This document shows positions 23,272 to 31,483 of a stretch of DNA of 44,008 nucleotides, piece after piece (the first letter of the stretch is position 1; each line of letters opens with the position of its first letter). The stretch is from Candidatus Bariatricus faecipullorum (GTDB lineage Bacteria > Bacillota > Clostridia > Lachnospirales > Lachnospiraceae), in contig DWYV01000003.1 in NCBI GenBank assembly GCA_019118525.1, positions 1-44,008 of the forward strand, read 5' to 3'. Below the pieces are notes generated by a model, which was not told the DNA's origin, did no database searches, and saw only the letters and a list, made by a program, of their open reading frames with translations. Position numbers and translations under genes: made by a program.

Positions 23272-23952
23272 ATGGAACAGTATAAGCAGGAGTTTATTCA
23301 ATTTATGGTAGACAGCCATGTGCTGAAATTTGGGGAGTTCACTCTGAAAAGCGGAAGAAAATCCCCGTTTTTTATGAACGCGGGAGCGTATGTGACAGGT
23401 TCCCAGTTAAAGAAACTGGGCGAGTACTATGCAAAGGCCATCCACAATACGTATGGGGACGAGTTTGACGTACTGTTCGGACCTGCGTACAAGGGGATTC
23501 CAATCAGTGTGGTGACGGCAGTCGCCTACAGTGAACTGTATGGGAAGGAAGTCCGGTACTGCTCTGACCGGAAAGAGGAAAAAGACCACGGAGCAGATAA
23601 GGGAAGCTTTCTGGGAAGCAGTCTGAAGGACGGAGATCGGGTTATCATGATTGAGGATGTGACCACCTCCGGAAAATCCATGGAAGAGACGGTTCCGAAA
23701 GTAAAAGGTGCGGCGGATGTGACTATCAAAGGACTGATGGTTTCCTTAAACCGGATGGAAGTGGGAAAGGGCGGCGAAAAGAGCGCCCTGGAAGAAATTC
23801 ATGACCTTTACGGATTTGATACAGCCGCCATTGTTACCATGGAAGAAGTTGTGGAATATCTCTATAACAGACCGTACAAAGGAGAAGTCATCATTGACGA
23901 TGCACTGAAAGCGGCGATTGATGCATATTATGAACAGTATGGTGTAAAATAA
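23272..23952 (+). CDS. pyrE: PyrE, orotate phosphoribosyltransferase
   Basis: The 226-residue enzyme joins orotate and PRPP to form OMP, the substrate of PyrF. The PRPP-binding motif VIMIEDVTTSGKS is intact, and KFGEFTLKSGRKSPFFMN and the flexible-loop region DRKEEKDHG are typical of OPRTases. ACAGGAGGATAG precedes the ATG. It has its own promoter and is separated from pyrF-pyrK-pyrD by about 3 kb of other genes. Confidence 0.96.
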   Translation: MEQYKQEFIQFMVDSHVLKFGEFTLKSGRKSPFFMNAGAYVTGSQLKKLGEYYAKAIHNTYGDEFDVLFGPAYKGIPISVVTAVAYSELYGKEVRYCSDRKEEKDHGADKGSFLGSSLKDGDRVIMIEDVTTSGKSMEETVPKVKGAADVTIKGLMVSLNRMEVGKGGEKSALEEIHDLYGFDTAAIVTMEEVVEYLYNRPYKGEVIIDDALKAAIDAYYEQYGVK

Positions 23953-23964
23953 GGAGGGTTTCAG

Positions 23965-24117
23965 GTGACAGAGAAGGCATATAAGACAATGGGAACTGCC
24001 GGAGCGGCAAATCTTGCGCTGGGGATTATTCTGAATGTGACAGGTATCGTGGCAGGAGTGCTGCTGATAGTAAACGGCGCGCGTCTGCTGAAAGCAAAGC
24101 AGGGACTTACATTCTAG
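23965..24117 (+). CDS. 50-residue hydrophobic membrane peptide
   Basis: A GTG-started frame of 50 codons with AAGGAGGGTTTCAG directly before it encodes an almost wholly hydrophobic peptide: a short polar start (TEKAYKTMGTAG), one long glycine- and valine-rich membrane segment with NLALGIILNVTGIVAGVLL, and a basic end (ARLLKAKQG). It lies 12 bases after pyrE and 15 before the VanZ-like gene. I do not recognise a named family. The ribosome site, tight spacing and membrane character support it as a real gene. Confidence 0.7.
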   Translation: MTEKAYKTMGTAGAANLALGIILNVTGIVAGVLLIVNGARLLKAKQGLTF

Positions 24118-24132
24118 AAAGGAAGCGCTGGT

Positions 24133-24615
24133 TTGAAGGCAAAAAAAAGAAAACGGTTCCGCATACTGGGCAAAATCCTTTTTGTGCTGTACATTGCGTT
24201 TCTCCTGTATTTTCTGATTCTGGCAGACTGGTACGGGAGGAGCAGACAGATGCAGGATTACCAGTATAATCTGGTTCTGTTCCAGGAGATAAAACGGTTC
24301 TGGAATTACCGGAGTCAGATTGGCTGGGTAGCCTATGCGAATCTGTTTGGGAACGTGCTGATTTTCATTCCCTTTGGATTTTTCATGCCCATGGCGAGCA
24401 GATACCGCAGCTTTTTCCTGACTACGGTGTACAGTTTCGGGCTTAGTTTCCTGGTGGAGACGTTTCAGCTTGTAAGCCGGGTGGGAAGCTTTGATGTGGA
24501 CGATCTGCTTCTGAACACCATAGGCGGCATACTGGGATATATTATTTTTGGAATCTGTAATACGATAAGGAGATGGCTGGATGCGGACCAGAAGAGAAAG
24601 AGATATCGCACGTGA
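24133..24615 (+). CDS. VanZ-family membrane protein
   Basis: The 160-residue protein has a VanZ-like fold of four or five membrane helices with the family segments YQYNLVLFQEI, NLFGNVLIFIPFGFFMP, and LSFLVETFQL...FDVDDLLLNTIGGILGY. VanZ in enterococci gives low-level teicoplanin resistance; most homologues have no tested function, so resistance is not implied. The start appears to be TTG at 24133, seven bases after AAAGGAAG. It overlaps the next gene by 35 bases. Confidence 0.88.
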   Translation: MKAKKRKRFRILGKILFVLYIAFLLYFLILADWYGRSRQMQDYQYNLVLFQEIKRFWNYRSQIGWVAYANLFGNVLIFIPFGFFMPMASRYRSFFLTTVYSFGLSFLVETFQLVSRVGSFDVDDLLLNTIGGILGYIIFGICNTIRRWLDADQKRKRYRT

Positions 24616-24946
24616 GACAAGAAAAAAACGAGGAAACCGGAGATACGGACAGGCAAAACTCAGACCCTCCCGAAAGGGAATTTTCTCATGTATCCTTTCG
24701 GCAGCGGTACTGGTGCTTTTGGTGATTCTGATTCTGGTTTCCTTTCTGCATAAAGGCCAGTCCCCTGCCATTGTGGGAAGCCTCGGACTTTTTGGAGTGA
24801 TTATTGCAGGAATCGGACTGGTAACCGGGATCCGCGGATTCCGGGAACGGGATAAGAATTATCTCACTTGTAAAATCGGTATTGGAATCAGCGGATTTGT
24901 TCTGCTCTGTTTTGCGGCAACGTTTGTAAGGGGGCTAATCGGATGA
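24581..24946 (+). CDS. Small basic membrane protein, unknown function
   Basis: The 121-residue protein has a very basic cytoplasmic N-terminus (1-33), a membrane helix (about 34-54), a short loop with a glycine-rich second helix (LGLFGVIIAGIGLVTGIRGF), and a third helix at the C-terminus. It resembles uncharacterised proteins of Lachnospiraceae, but I cannot name the family with confidence. The start ATG has AAGGAG eight bases upstream, inside the VanZ gene. It overlaps the aminopeptidase start by four bases. Confidence 0.75.
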   Translation: MRTRRERDIARETRKKRGNRRYGQAKLRPSRKGIFSCILSAAVLVLLVILILVSFLHKGQSPAIVGSLGLFGVIIAGIGLVTGIRGFRERDKNYLTCKIGIGISGFVLLCFAATFVRGLIG

Positions 24947-26982
24947 TGGAAAGATATGAACTGACGGTGGAGCGGATCCGCCGTATTCTGACGGAAGAAA
25001 CTGCTGCGGAACCGTACCGCAGGTATTTTCGCAGTGTGGCGTCTTTTCTGCTTAAGATAGAGGAGAGAAGGCAGAAACTGGAAGGTAGAAAAGAGGAATC
25101 GCTGGAAGAACTGAAAGCGGACATGGAGGCGCTTTATCAGGATATTCTTCCAGAAAATTACGAAACCTCTTATGCGAACCCGGCTTATGCGGTAAAGACG
25201 CTGGGAGCGGAGAAGGGGGCGTTTCTGAGCGCTCTCTATACGGAACTGCGGGGAGACGCGGCCTATGTATGGGAAGGGCGGTTCTCCTATCTGACGGTGG
25301 GGAATGAACTGTTTATCGAGATTTACAATCAGTTTGAGGAACAGCAGGAACCGCCGCTGGAGAGTCTGAAAGAGATTTTTTACTGGTACGCCAGCGATTA
25401 CTGCGACGTGTTTGCGGCGGACCGGATTCAGGAGCAGATTGCCCCGGACTGCCATGATTTTCTTGTAAAAATGGTGATGGAAAGCGACCTGGAAGATTTG
25501 CGGTATCTGTACCGGATGGGCGAGTACGTGGGGGAAAATGAATGGAAGACCGCACAGTACCTGAACAGTCTGCCCCAGGAGACCATCGACAAAATGGCGG
25601 ATACGTATACTGAAGGAATCCGGGTGGGCTTTCTGCAGAATACCGGAAAGGAAATTTCCACAAAATCCGTAGTGAATATCCGCTATGTACTGGGATTTGA
25701 GCGGGTGGTGAAAAAGTCCATTCAGAATTTTGCAGCGATGGGACTGCGGCCGGTTATTTTCCGGGCCGCCCAGAGTGTGATTACCAGACCGAGGCTTGGA
25801 AAAAACGGGTTCTATGGAGCAGTGGTCAACAAGCAGTATGATTACGACCACAAGGACGATATCGGGCTGATTCTGGACCGGCAGTTTGTGGAACGGAAGC
25901 TGGAAGTGACCCGGACGGTGCTGGAACAGAACAAAGAACAGGCCCGGCAGTTTGCAGGCCCTGCGGTGATGGATGTATTTGGCGAGAAGCCTTTCTCGCC
26001 GGCGCCGAAAGAGGAAGCTGTAAAACTGAGCGAAAAGCAGGAGGAACTTCTGCGTTCGCTGAATTCCAGAGCCGGACAGCTGACCAATGAATATATGCCC
26101 GGGGACGAGAGAAGCTTTACCATCATCGCCTGGCCCGTGCCGGAGATTGGTGAGAATTATGAAGAGATATTCGGGGAGGTCATCCGGATTAACACCCTGG
26201 ACGCGGAGCTTTATAAGCAGGTACAGCAGACGATTATCGATGCGCTGAACCAGGGAACGCATGTGCATATCCGGGGTACGGGCGGCAACCGGACGGATCT
26301 GACCGTACAGCTTTACCATCTGGCGGATCCGGAGAAGGAAACGATTTTTGAAAACTGCGTGGCGGATGTGAATATTCCGGTGGGCGAGGTCTTTACGTCG
26401 CCGGTGCTGGAGGGGACAAACGGGGTCCTTCACGTTACCAGCGTATATCTGAAAGAACTGCTGTATGAGAATCTGGAGATTCATTTCCAGGATGGCATGA
26501 CCACGGAATGCGGATGTACGAATTTCGCGGATGAAGAGGAATGCAGGAAATATGTCCGGGACAATATTCTGAGCAATCATGCGTCCCTGCCGTTAGGCGA
26601 GTTTGCCATTGGAACCAACACCACGGCTTATGCTGCGGCACAGAAATACCAGATAGCGGACAAGCTTCCGATTCTGATAGCGGAGAAAATGGGCCCCCAT
26701 TTTGCAGTGGGAGATACCTGCTACAGCTGGGCAGAAGAGAACAAGGTCTATAATCCCGATGGAAAGGAAATTGTGGCAAAGGACAATTCCGTGTCCATCC
26801 TTCGGAAAGAGGACCCGGGGAAGGCGTATTTCCAGTGCCATACCGACATTACCATTCCTTATGAAGAACTGGGAAGTATTACGGTAATCCGGGAGGACGG
26901 CACGGAGGTGGATATCATCCGGAACGGAAGGTTTGTACTTCCTGGAACGGAGATTCTGAACGAACCGCTTGACATCCTGTAA
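24943..26982 (+). CDS. M29-family aminopeptidase with long N-terminal extension
   Basis: The 679-residue protein carries an M29 (aminopeptidase T/PepS) metallopeptidase in its C-terminal part. Likely metal ligands are Glu482 in GEVFTSP, His586 in GPHFAVGD, and His633/Asp635 in CHTDI. M29 enzymes have about 410 residues, so roughly 270 extra residues precede the catalytic part. That extension is alpha-helical and charged and has no motif I recognise. The start overlaps the preceding stop (ATGATG, ATG at 24943 or 24946). It probably removes N-terminal residues from peptides in the cytoplasm, as no signal peptide is present. The last codons contain the purE promoter's -35 box. Confidence 0.88.
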   Translation: MMERYELTVERIRRILTEETAAEPYRRYFRSVASFLLKIEERRQKLEGRKEESLEELKADMEALYQDILPENYETSYANPAYAVKTLGAEKGAFLSALYTELRGDAAYVWEGRFSYLTVGNELFIEIYNQFEEQQEPPLESLKEIFYWYASDYCDVFAADRIQEQIAPDCHDFLVKMVMESDLEDLRYLYRMGEYVGENEWKTAQYLNSLPQETIDKMADTYTEGIRVGFLQNTGKEISTKSVVNIRYVLGFERVVKKSIQNFAAMGLRPVIFRAAQSVITRPRLGKNGFYGAVVNKQYDYDHKDDIGLILDRQFVERKLEVTRTVLEQNKEQARQFAGPAVMDVFGEKPFSPAPKEEAVKLSEKQEELLRSLNSRAGQLTNEYMPGDERSFTIIAWPVPEIGENYEEIFGEVIRINTLDAELYKQVQQTIIDALNQGTHVHIRGTGGNRTDLTVQLYHLADPEKETIFENCVADVNIPVGEVFTSPVLEGTNGVLHVTSVYLKELLYENLEIHFQDGMTTECGCTNFADEEECRKYVRDNILSNHASLPLGEFAIGTNTTAYAAAQKYQIADKLPILIAEKMGPHFAVGDTCYSWAEENKVYNPDGKEIVAKDNSVSILRKEDPGKAYFQCHTDITIPYEELGSITVIREDGTEVDIIRNGRFVLPGTEILNEPLDIL

Positions 26983-26997
26983 TGGGCTTAGTAAAAT
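26969..26997 (+). promoter_or_regulatory. Promoter of the purEMND operon
   Basis: Consensus TTGACA (26969-26974) lies in the last codons of the aminopeptidase gene; after a 17-bp spacer, TAAAAT (26992-26997) follows. Transcription would start near 27004, giving a leader of only about 50 bases before purE, too short for a purine riboswitch. Confidence 0.75.
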
Positions 26998-27054
26998 GAC
27001 TTATAAATGGGAGTTATTTATTAAAATACATTATAAAAAGAAAGGAAGAACATT

Positions 27055-27567
27055 ATGGCAAAAGTAGGAATCGTAATGGGCAGCGACTCAGACATGAAAG
27101 TGATGAGCAAGGCTGCCGATATGCTGGAAAAGCTCGGAGTGGATTACGAGATGACCATTATCTCCGCACACCGGGAACCGGATGTATTCTATGAATACGC
27201 AAAGTCCGCAGAGGAGAAAGGATTGAAAGTCATTATCGCAGGAGCAGGCATGGCGGCTCACCTTCCGGGAATGTGCGCGGCCATTTTCCCCATGCCGGTT
27301 ATCGGTATTCCCATGTCCAGTAAGAACCTGGACGGTGTGGACGCACTATATTCTATCGTACAGATGCCGCCGGGAATTCCGGTTGCCACAGTAGCCATTG
27401 ACGGCGGAGCCAATGCGGCGATTCTTGCGGCCCGGATTCTTGCCACCTCTGATGAGGCGCTGCTTGGACGGCTGAAAGCCTACACGGAAGAGATGAAACA
27501 GACGGTACAGGGCAAGGCAGAGAAACTGGAAAAGCTGGGATATAAAGAATACATGAAACAGATGTAA
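27055..27567 (+). CDS. purE: PurE, N5-carboxyaminoimidazole ribonucleotide mutase
   Basis: The 170-residue protein is a class I PurE that rearranges N5-CAIR to CAIR in IMP synthesis. Substrate-binding motifs GSDSDMKVM and SAHREPD and the late [16 protein letters not shown] are present. AGAAAGGAAGAAC precedes the ATG. It heads purE-purM-purN-purD. PurK, which makes its substrate, is not in this window. Confidence 0.96.
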   Translation: MAKVGIVMGSDSDMKVMSKAADMLEKLGVDYEMTIISAHREPDVFYEYAKSAEEKGLKVIIAGAGMAAHLPGMCAAIFPMPVIGIPMSSKNLDGVDALYSIVQMPPGIPVATVAIDGGANAAILAARILATSDEALLGRLKAYTEEMKQTVQGKAEKLEKLGYKEYMKQM

Positions 27568-27590
27568 TCTGGGCATATGGAGGATATGAG

Positions 27591-28616
27591 ATGGATTATA
27601 AAAATGCAGGTGTAGATATTGAGGCGGGTTACAAATCCGTGGAACTGATGAAGAAGCACATCCAGCAGACCATGCGGGAAGAGGTGCTGGGAGGAATCGG
27701 CGGATTTTCCGGTGCTTTCTCCATGGAAAAGTTTAAGAGCATGGAAAAACCGACTCTGGTATCCGGAACAGACGGCGTGGGGACCAAACTGAAGCTGGCC
27801 TTTCTTCTGGACCGGCACGATACCATCGGGATTGACTGTGTGGCCATGTGCGTAAACGACATTGCCTGCGCGGGTGGGGAACCCCTGTTCTTTCTGGATT
27901 ACATTGCCTGCGGAAAGAACGAGCCGGAAAAAATCGCCACCATTGTAAGCGGCGTGGCCGAGGGCTGTAAACAGTCCGGCTGTGCCCTGATTGGCGGAGA
28001 GACGGCGGAGATGCCGGGATTTTATCCGGTGGACGAGTACGACCTGGCCGGATTCGCAGTGGGTATCGTTGATGAGAAGGACCTGATTACCGGAAAGAAC
28101 TTAAAGCCCGGGGACGTACTGGTAGGAATGGCTTCTTCCGGGGTACATAGCAACGGCTTTTCCCTGGTAAGAAAGGTGTTTACCATGAAACCGGAAGTGC
28201 TGAACGCAGAGTATGAATGCCTGGGAACGACCCTGGGAGACGCCCTGCTGGCGCCGACGAAGATTTATGTAAAAGCCCTCCGGACGGTGAAGGAGGCGGG
28301 CGTGAAAATCAAGGCCTGCAGCCACATTACCGGCGGCGGATTTTATGAGAATATTCCCCGTATGCTGAAAGAAGGAACCCATGCGGTAGTGAAAAAAGAC
28401 AGTTATCCCATTCCGCCGATTTTCCGTATGCTGGCGGAAGACGGAGATGTGGCAGAGACAGCCATGTACAATACCTTTAATATGGGACTTGGCATGATTG
28501 TGGCTGTGGATGAGAAAGATGTGGACGCGACCGTGAAGGCCATGCGGGAAGCCGGCGAGGAGCCCTATGTGGTGGGATATATTGAAGCCGGAGAAAAAGG
28601 AGTTACGGTATGTTAA
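27591..28616 (+). CDS. purM: PurM, phosphoribosylformylglycinamidine cyclo-ligase
   Basis: The 341-residue enzyme closes FGAM to AIR using ATP. Family segments are [36 protein letters not shown] and [25 protein letters not shown] precedes the ATG. It lies 23 bases after purE and overlaps purN by seven bases. Confidence 0.97.
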   Translation: MDYKNAGVDIEAGYKSVELMKKHIQQTMREEVLGGIGGFSGAFSMEKFKSMEKPTLVSGTDGVGTKLKLAFLLDRHDTIGIDCVAMCVNDIACAGGEPLFFLDYIACGKNEPEKIATIVSGVAEGCKQSGCALIGGETAEMPGFYPVDEYDLAGFAVGIVDEKDLITGKNLKPGDVLVGMASSGVHSNGFSLVRKVFTMKPEVLNAEYECLGTTLGDALLAPTKIYVKALRTVKEAGVKIKACSHITGGGFYENIPRMLKEGTHAVVKKDSYPIPPIFRMLAEDGDVAETAMYNTFNMGLGMIVAVDEKDVDATVKAMREAGEEPYVVGYIEAGEKGVTVC

Positions 28617-29239
28617 GAGTACTGGTACTGGTATCCGGCGGCGGAACCAATCTGCAGGCGATTATCGACGCGGTGGAATCCGGAAAGATTACCGGAGCAG
28701 AAATCGCGGCGGTCATCAGCAACAATCCGAAGGCTTATGCGCTGGAGAGGGCAAAGAATCACGGAATCCCCGCCCGGTGCATTTCCCCGAAGAGCTTTGC
28801 CAGCCGGGAAGAATTTAATCAGGTGTTCCTGGATGAGGTGAAACAGATTCAGCCGGATCTGATTGTGCTGGCCGGTTTCCTGGTGGTACTGCCCCGGGAG
28901 ATGACGGAGTATTACCGGAACCGGATTATCAATGTTCATCCTTCCCTGATACCTTCGTTCTGCGGAACCGGGTTCTATGGACTGAAGGTACATGAGGCGG
29001 CGCTGGCCCGGGGAGTCAAAGTGACCGGGGCCACGGTGCATTTTGTGGATGAGGGCACGGACACCGGTCCCATTATTCTGCAGAAGGCCGTGGAGGTTCA
29101 GGACGGGGATACCCCGGAAATCCTGCAGAAAAGAGTCATGGAACAGGCAGAGTGGCAGATTCTTCCCCAGGCGATTCAGCTGATTGCCGGCGGGAAGATT
29201 GAAGTAAAAGACGGAAAAGTCACCCGGAAGGATGCGTAA
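28610..29239 (+). CDS. purN: PurN, glycinamide ribonucleotide formyltransferase
   Basis: The 209-residue enzyme transfers a formyl group from 10-formyltetrahydrofolate to GAR. It shows the start [15 protein letters not shown], the catalytic [10 protein letters not shown] segment (Asn and His) and the catalytic Asp in [10 protein letters not shown]. The ATG is inside the purM end, so translation is coupled. Folate supply for this step links with folC further downstream in the window, though the two are not in one operon. Confidence 0.96.
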   Translation: MLRVLVLVSGGGTNLQAIIDAVESGKITGAEIAAVISNNPKAYALERAKNHGIPARCISPKSFASREEFNQVFLDEVKQIQPDLIVLAGFLVVLPREMTEYYRNRIINVHPSLIPSFCGTGFYGLKVHEAALARGVKVTGATVHFVDEGTDTGPIILQKAVEVQDGDTPEILQKRVMEQAEWQILPQAIQLIAGGKIEVKDGKVTRKDA

Positions 29240-29252
29240 GAAGGAGGTTCCT

Positions 29253-30524
29253 ATGAAGGTATTGATTGTGGGCGGCGGCGGAAGAGAACACGCCATCGCA
29301 TACAGTGTGGCAAAGAGCAGCCAGGTGGAAAAAATTTACTGTGCGCCGGGCAACGCAGGGATTGCGGAACTGGCGGAATGCGTGCCCATTGGGGCCATGG
29401 AATTTGAGAAGCTGACTGCTTTTGCGAAGGAAAAAGAGATTGACCTGGCTATCGTGGGCATGGACGACCCGCTGGTGGGCGGTCTGGTGGACGAGCTGGA
29501 GGCAGCAGGCATCCGCACGTTCGGCCCCCGGAAAAATGCGGCCATTCTGGAAGGAAGCAAGGCATTTTCCAAGGACCTGATGAAGAAATACGGAATTCCC
29601 ACAGCGGCCTATGAGAATTTTGACAGCCCGGAGGCAGCCCTGGCCTATCTGGAGACGGCGAAGTTCCCCATCGTGCTGAAGGCGGACGGACTGGCCCTTG
29701 GAAAAGGGGTGCTTATCTGTAATACGCTGGAGGAGGCAAAGGAAGGCGTAAAGACCATTATGCTGGATAAGAAATTCGGCGCTTCCGGTAATACCATGGT
29801 GGTGGAAGAGTTTATGACCGGCCGGGAAGTTTCCGTGCTTTCCTTTGTGGACGGGAAAACCATTAAGACCATGACCAGCGCTCAGGACCACAAGCGTGCA
29901 AAAGACGGCGACGAAGGTCTGAACACCGGCGGTATGGGAACCTTTTCTCCCAGCCCCTTCTATACAGAGGAAATTGACAAATTCTGTCAGGAGCATATCT
30001 ACCAGAAGACGGTGGACGCCATGCGGGCAGAAGGCCGGGAGTTCAAGGGCATTATTTTCTTCGGCCTGATGCTGACGGCAGACGGACCGAAGGTACTGGA
30101 GTACAACGCGCGGTTTGGCGACCCGGAGGCCCAGGTGGTGCTTCCCCGGATGAAAAACGACCTGATTGAAGTGATAGAGGCATGTATTGACGGAAAGCTG
30201 GATGAAGTGGACCTGCAGTTTGAGGATAATGCGGCGGTCTGCGTGGTGCTGGCTTCCGACGGCTATCCCCTTTCCTATGAAAAGGGACTTCCCATTACCG
30301 GACTGGAAGAGTTCAAAAAGCATGAGGGTTACTACTGTTTCCATGCCGGAACCCGGTTTGAGGGAGACCAGATTGTGACAAACGGAGGCCGGGTGCTGGG
30401 CATTACGGCAAAAGGCGCCACACTCAAAGAGGCCCGTGCCAATGCCTACAAGGCCACAGAATGGGTGCAGTTTGCCAACAAATACATGAGACACGATATC
30501 GGAAAAGCCATTGACGAGGCATAA
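29253..30524 (+). CDS. purD: PurD, phosphoribosylamine-glycine ligase
   Basis: The 423-residue ATP-grasp enzyme joins glycine to phosphoribosylamine to give GAR, the substrate of PurN. It has the N-terminal VLIVGGGGREHAIA, the ATP-grasp segment KADGLALGKGV and the metal-binding YNARFGDPEAQ. The start ATG at 29253 follows AAGGAGG by six bases; the upstream in-frame ATG at 29232 lies within purN and is not preferred. A hairpin terminator follows at 30604. Confidence 0.97.
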   Translation: MKVLIVGGGGREHAIAYSVAKSSQVEKIYCAPGNAGIAELAECVPIGAMEFEKLTAFAKEKEIDLAIVGMDDPLVGGLVDELEAAGIRTFGPRKNAAILEGSKAFSKDLMKKYGIPTAAYENFDSPEAALAYLETAKFPIVLKADGLALGKGVLICNTLEEAKEGVKTIMLDKKFGASGNTMVVEEFMTGREVSVLSFVDGKTIKTMTSAQDHKRAKDGDEGLNTGGMGTFSPSPFYTEEIDKFCQEHIYQKTVDAMRAEGREFKGIIFFGLMLTADGPKVLEYNARFGDPEAQVVLPRMKNDLIEVIEACIDGKLDEVDLQFEDNAAVCVVLASDGYPLSYEKGLPITGLEEFKKHEGYYCFHAGTRFEGDQIVTNGGRVLGITAKGATLKEARANAYKATEWVQFANKYMRHDIGKAIDEA

Positions 30525-30603
30525 AGGCGAAAGAGAGACGGTATCTATGAAATCCTTTCCCATTTAAATCATAAGCAGAAAACGAGGTAACCAGAGGACC
30601 TTA

Positions 30604-30633
30604 GACGCACATGGGCATACGATGTGCGTCTTT
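30604..30633 (+). terminator. Probable terminator of the pur operon
   Basis: A perfect 9-bp stem GACGCACAT/ATGTGCGTC (30604-30612 and 30622-30630) is followed by only three T and then CTGCTGT. The weak T tract suggests leaky termination into the MFS remnant. Confidence 0.65.
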
Positions 30634-30662
30634 CTGCTGTGAGAAAATGGGAGAGGTTTTTT

Positions 30663-31444
30663 ATGCAAAAAAACAGAAAAAATTTATGTCTGCTGTACGC
30701 CGTGTCCTTTCTTCAGGGAATGGTGTTTTATGCGCCGGTGGCCATGCTCTACCGGCAGGCGGCTCATATGACGGTGACGCAGACTGCGGTGACGGAGAGT
30801 GTCTGTCTGGCCGTGTCGGTTTTCCTGGAGGTTCCGTTCCCTGGGGAATTCTGGCGGATGTCATAGGATACCGCAGAACGCTTCAGATTTGTGCAGCTGT
30901 CAGTTTCCTGTCCAAAATTGTGTTCTGGAAGGCGGAAGGATTTGCCGGGTTTCTGACAGAACGGATTCTGCTGGGGATTGTGACGGCAGGGCTTCTGACC
31001 GCTTCGGCAGTCTGCACGGTGCTGACAGGAGGATTTTCTGCAGGGCTCACCAGGAGACTGGGGGCAAAGCGGGTAACTCTGCTGTGCTTTCTTCTGGCAG
31101 CGGCAGGCTGCGGCGTCCTGGCCGGGACGGAAAACTTTCTGCTGTCTGTGGGGGCTGTACTTCTGGTGCAGGTGTGTTTCCGTATGTTCTGGCCCCTTCA
31201 GATGAGTATACAGAATAAAAGGGCGGCTCCGGGAAACCGGGCAACGGCCCTGAGCATGAACAGCCTTCTGATGAACCTGACTGCCTGCAGCGTGAACCCG
31301 GTCTTTGGAAAACTGGCCGACGCCGGGCTGCCGCTGGTGATGACGGCGGGCTTTCTCTGCTGTCTGGCAGGGGCGGTTCTTCTGCCTTTTTTCGGAGATA
31401 AAAAAGAAAAACGTGCAGGGAAAGAAGAATCTGTGGTAAGATAG
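30663..31444 (+). pseudogene. Broken MFS transporter gene
   Basis: The first part (30663-30840) encodes the first two helices of a major facilitator transporter in one frame; the rest (30841-31444) continues in another. At the break the sequence is GTTCCGTTCC (30831-30840). Deleting one GTTCC restores the frame as EVPWGILADVIGYRR, a typical MFS loop 2-3 motif. The joined product would still have only about 260 residues against the usual 400 or so. The fourth helix (FLTERILLGIVTAGL) seems to run straight into the seventh/eighth-helix region (GGFSAGLTRRLGAKR), so about three helices are missing. I read it as a decayed gene; a sequencing error could explain the duplication but not the deletion. 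Confidence 0.8.
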
Positions 31445-31483
31445 AGAATAACACTGTTTTTTTTGAAGAAAGGGGATTTTACT

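Noticed and set aside
24133..24615. Glycopeptide resistance from the VanZ-like gene
   Set aside because: VanZ-family proteins are common in gut Firmicutes without any van cluster. No other van gene is present, so no resistance function is claimed.
27004..27054. Purine riboswitch before purE
   Set aside because: The leader from the likely start is about 50 bases and lacks the three-way junction sequences, so no aptamer fits.
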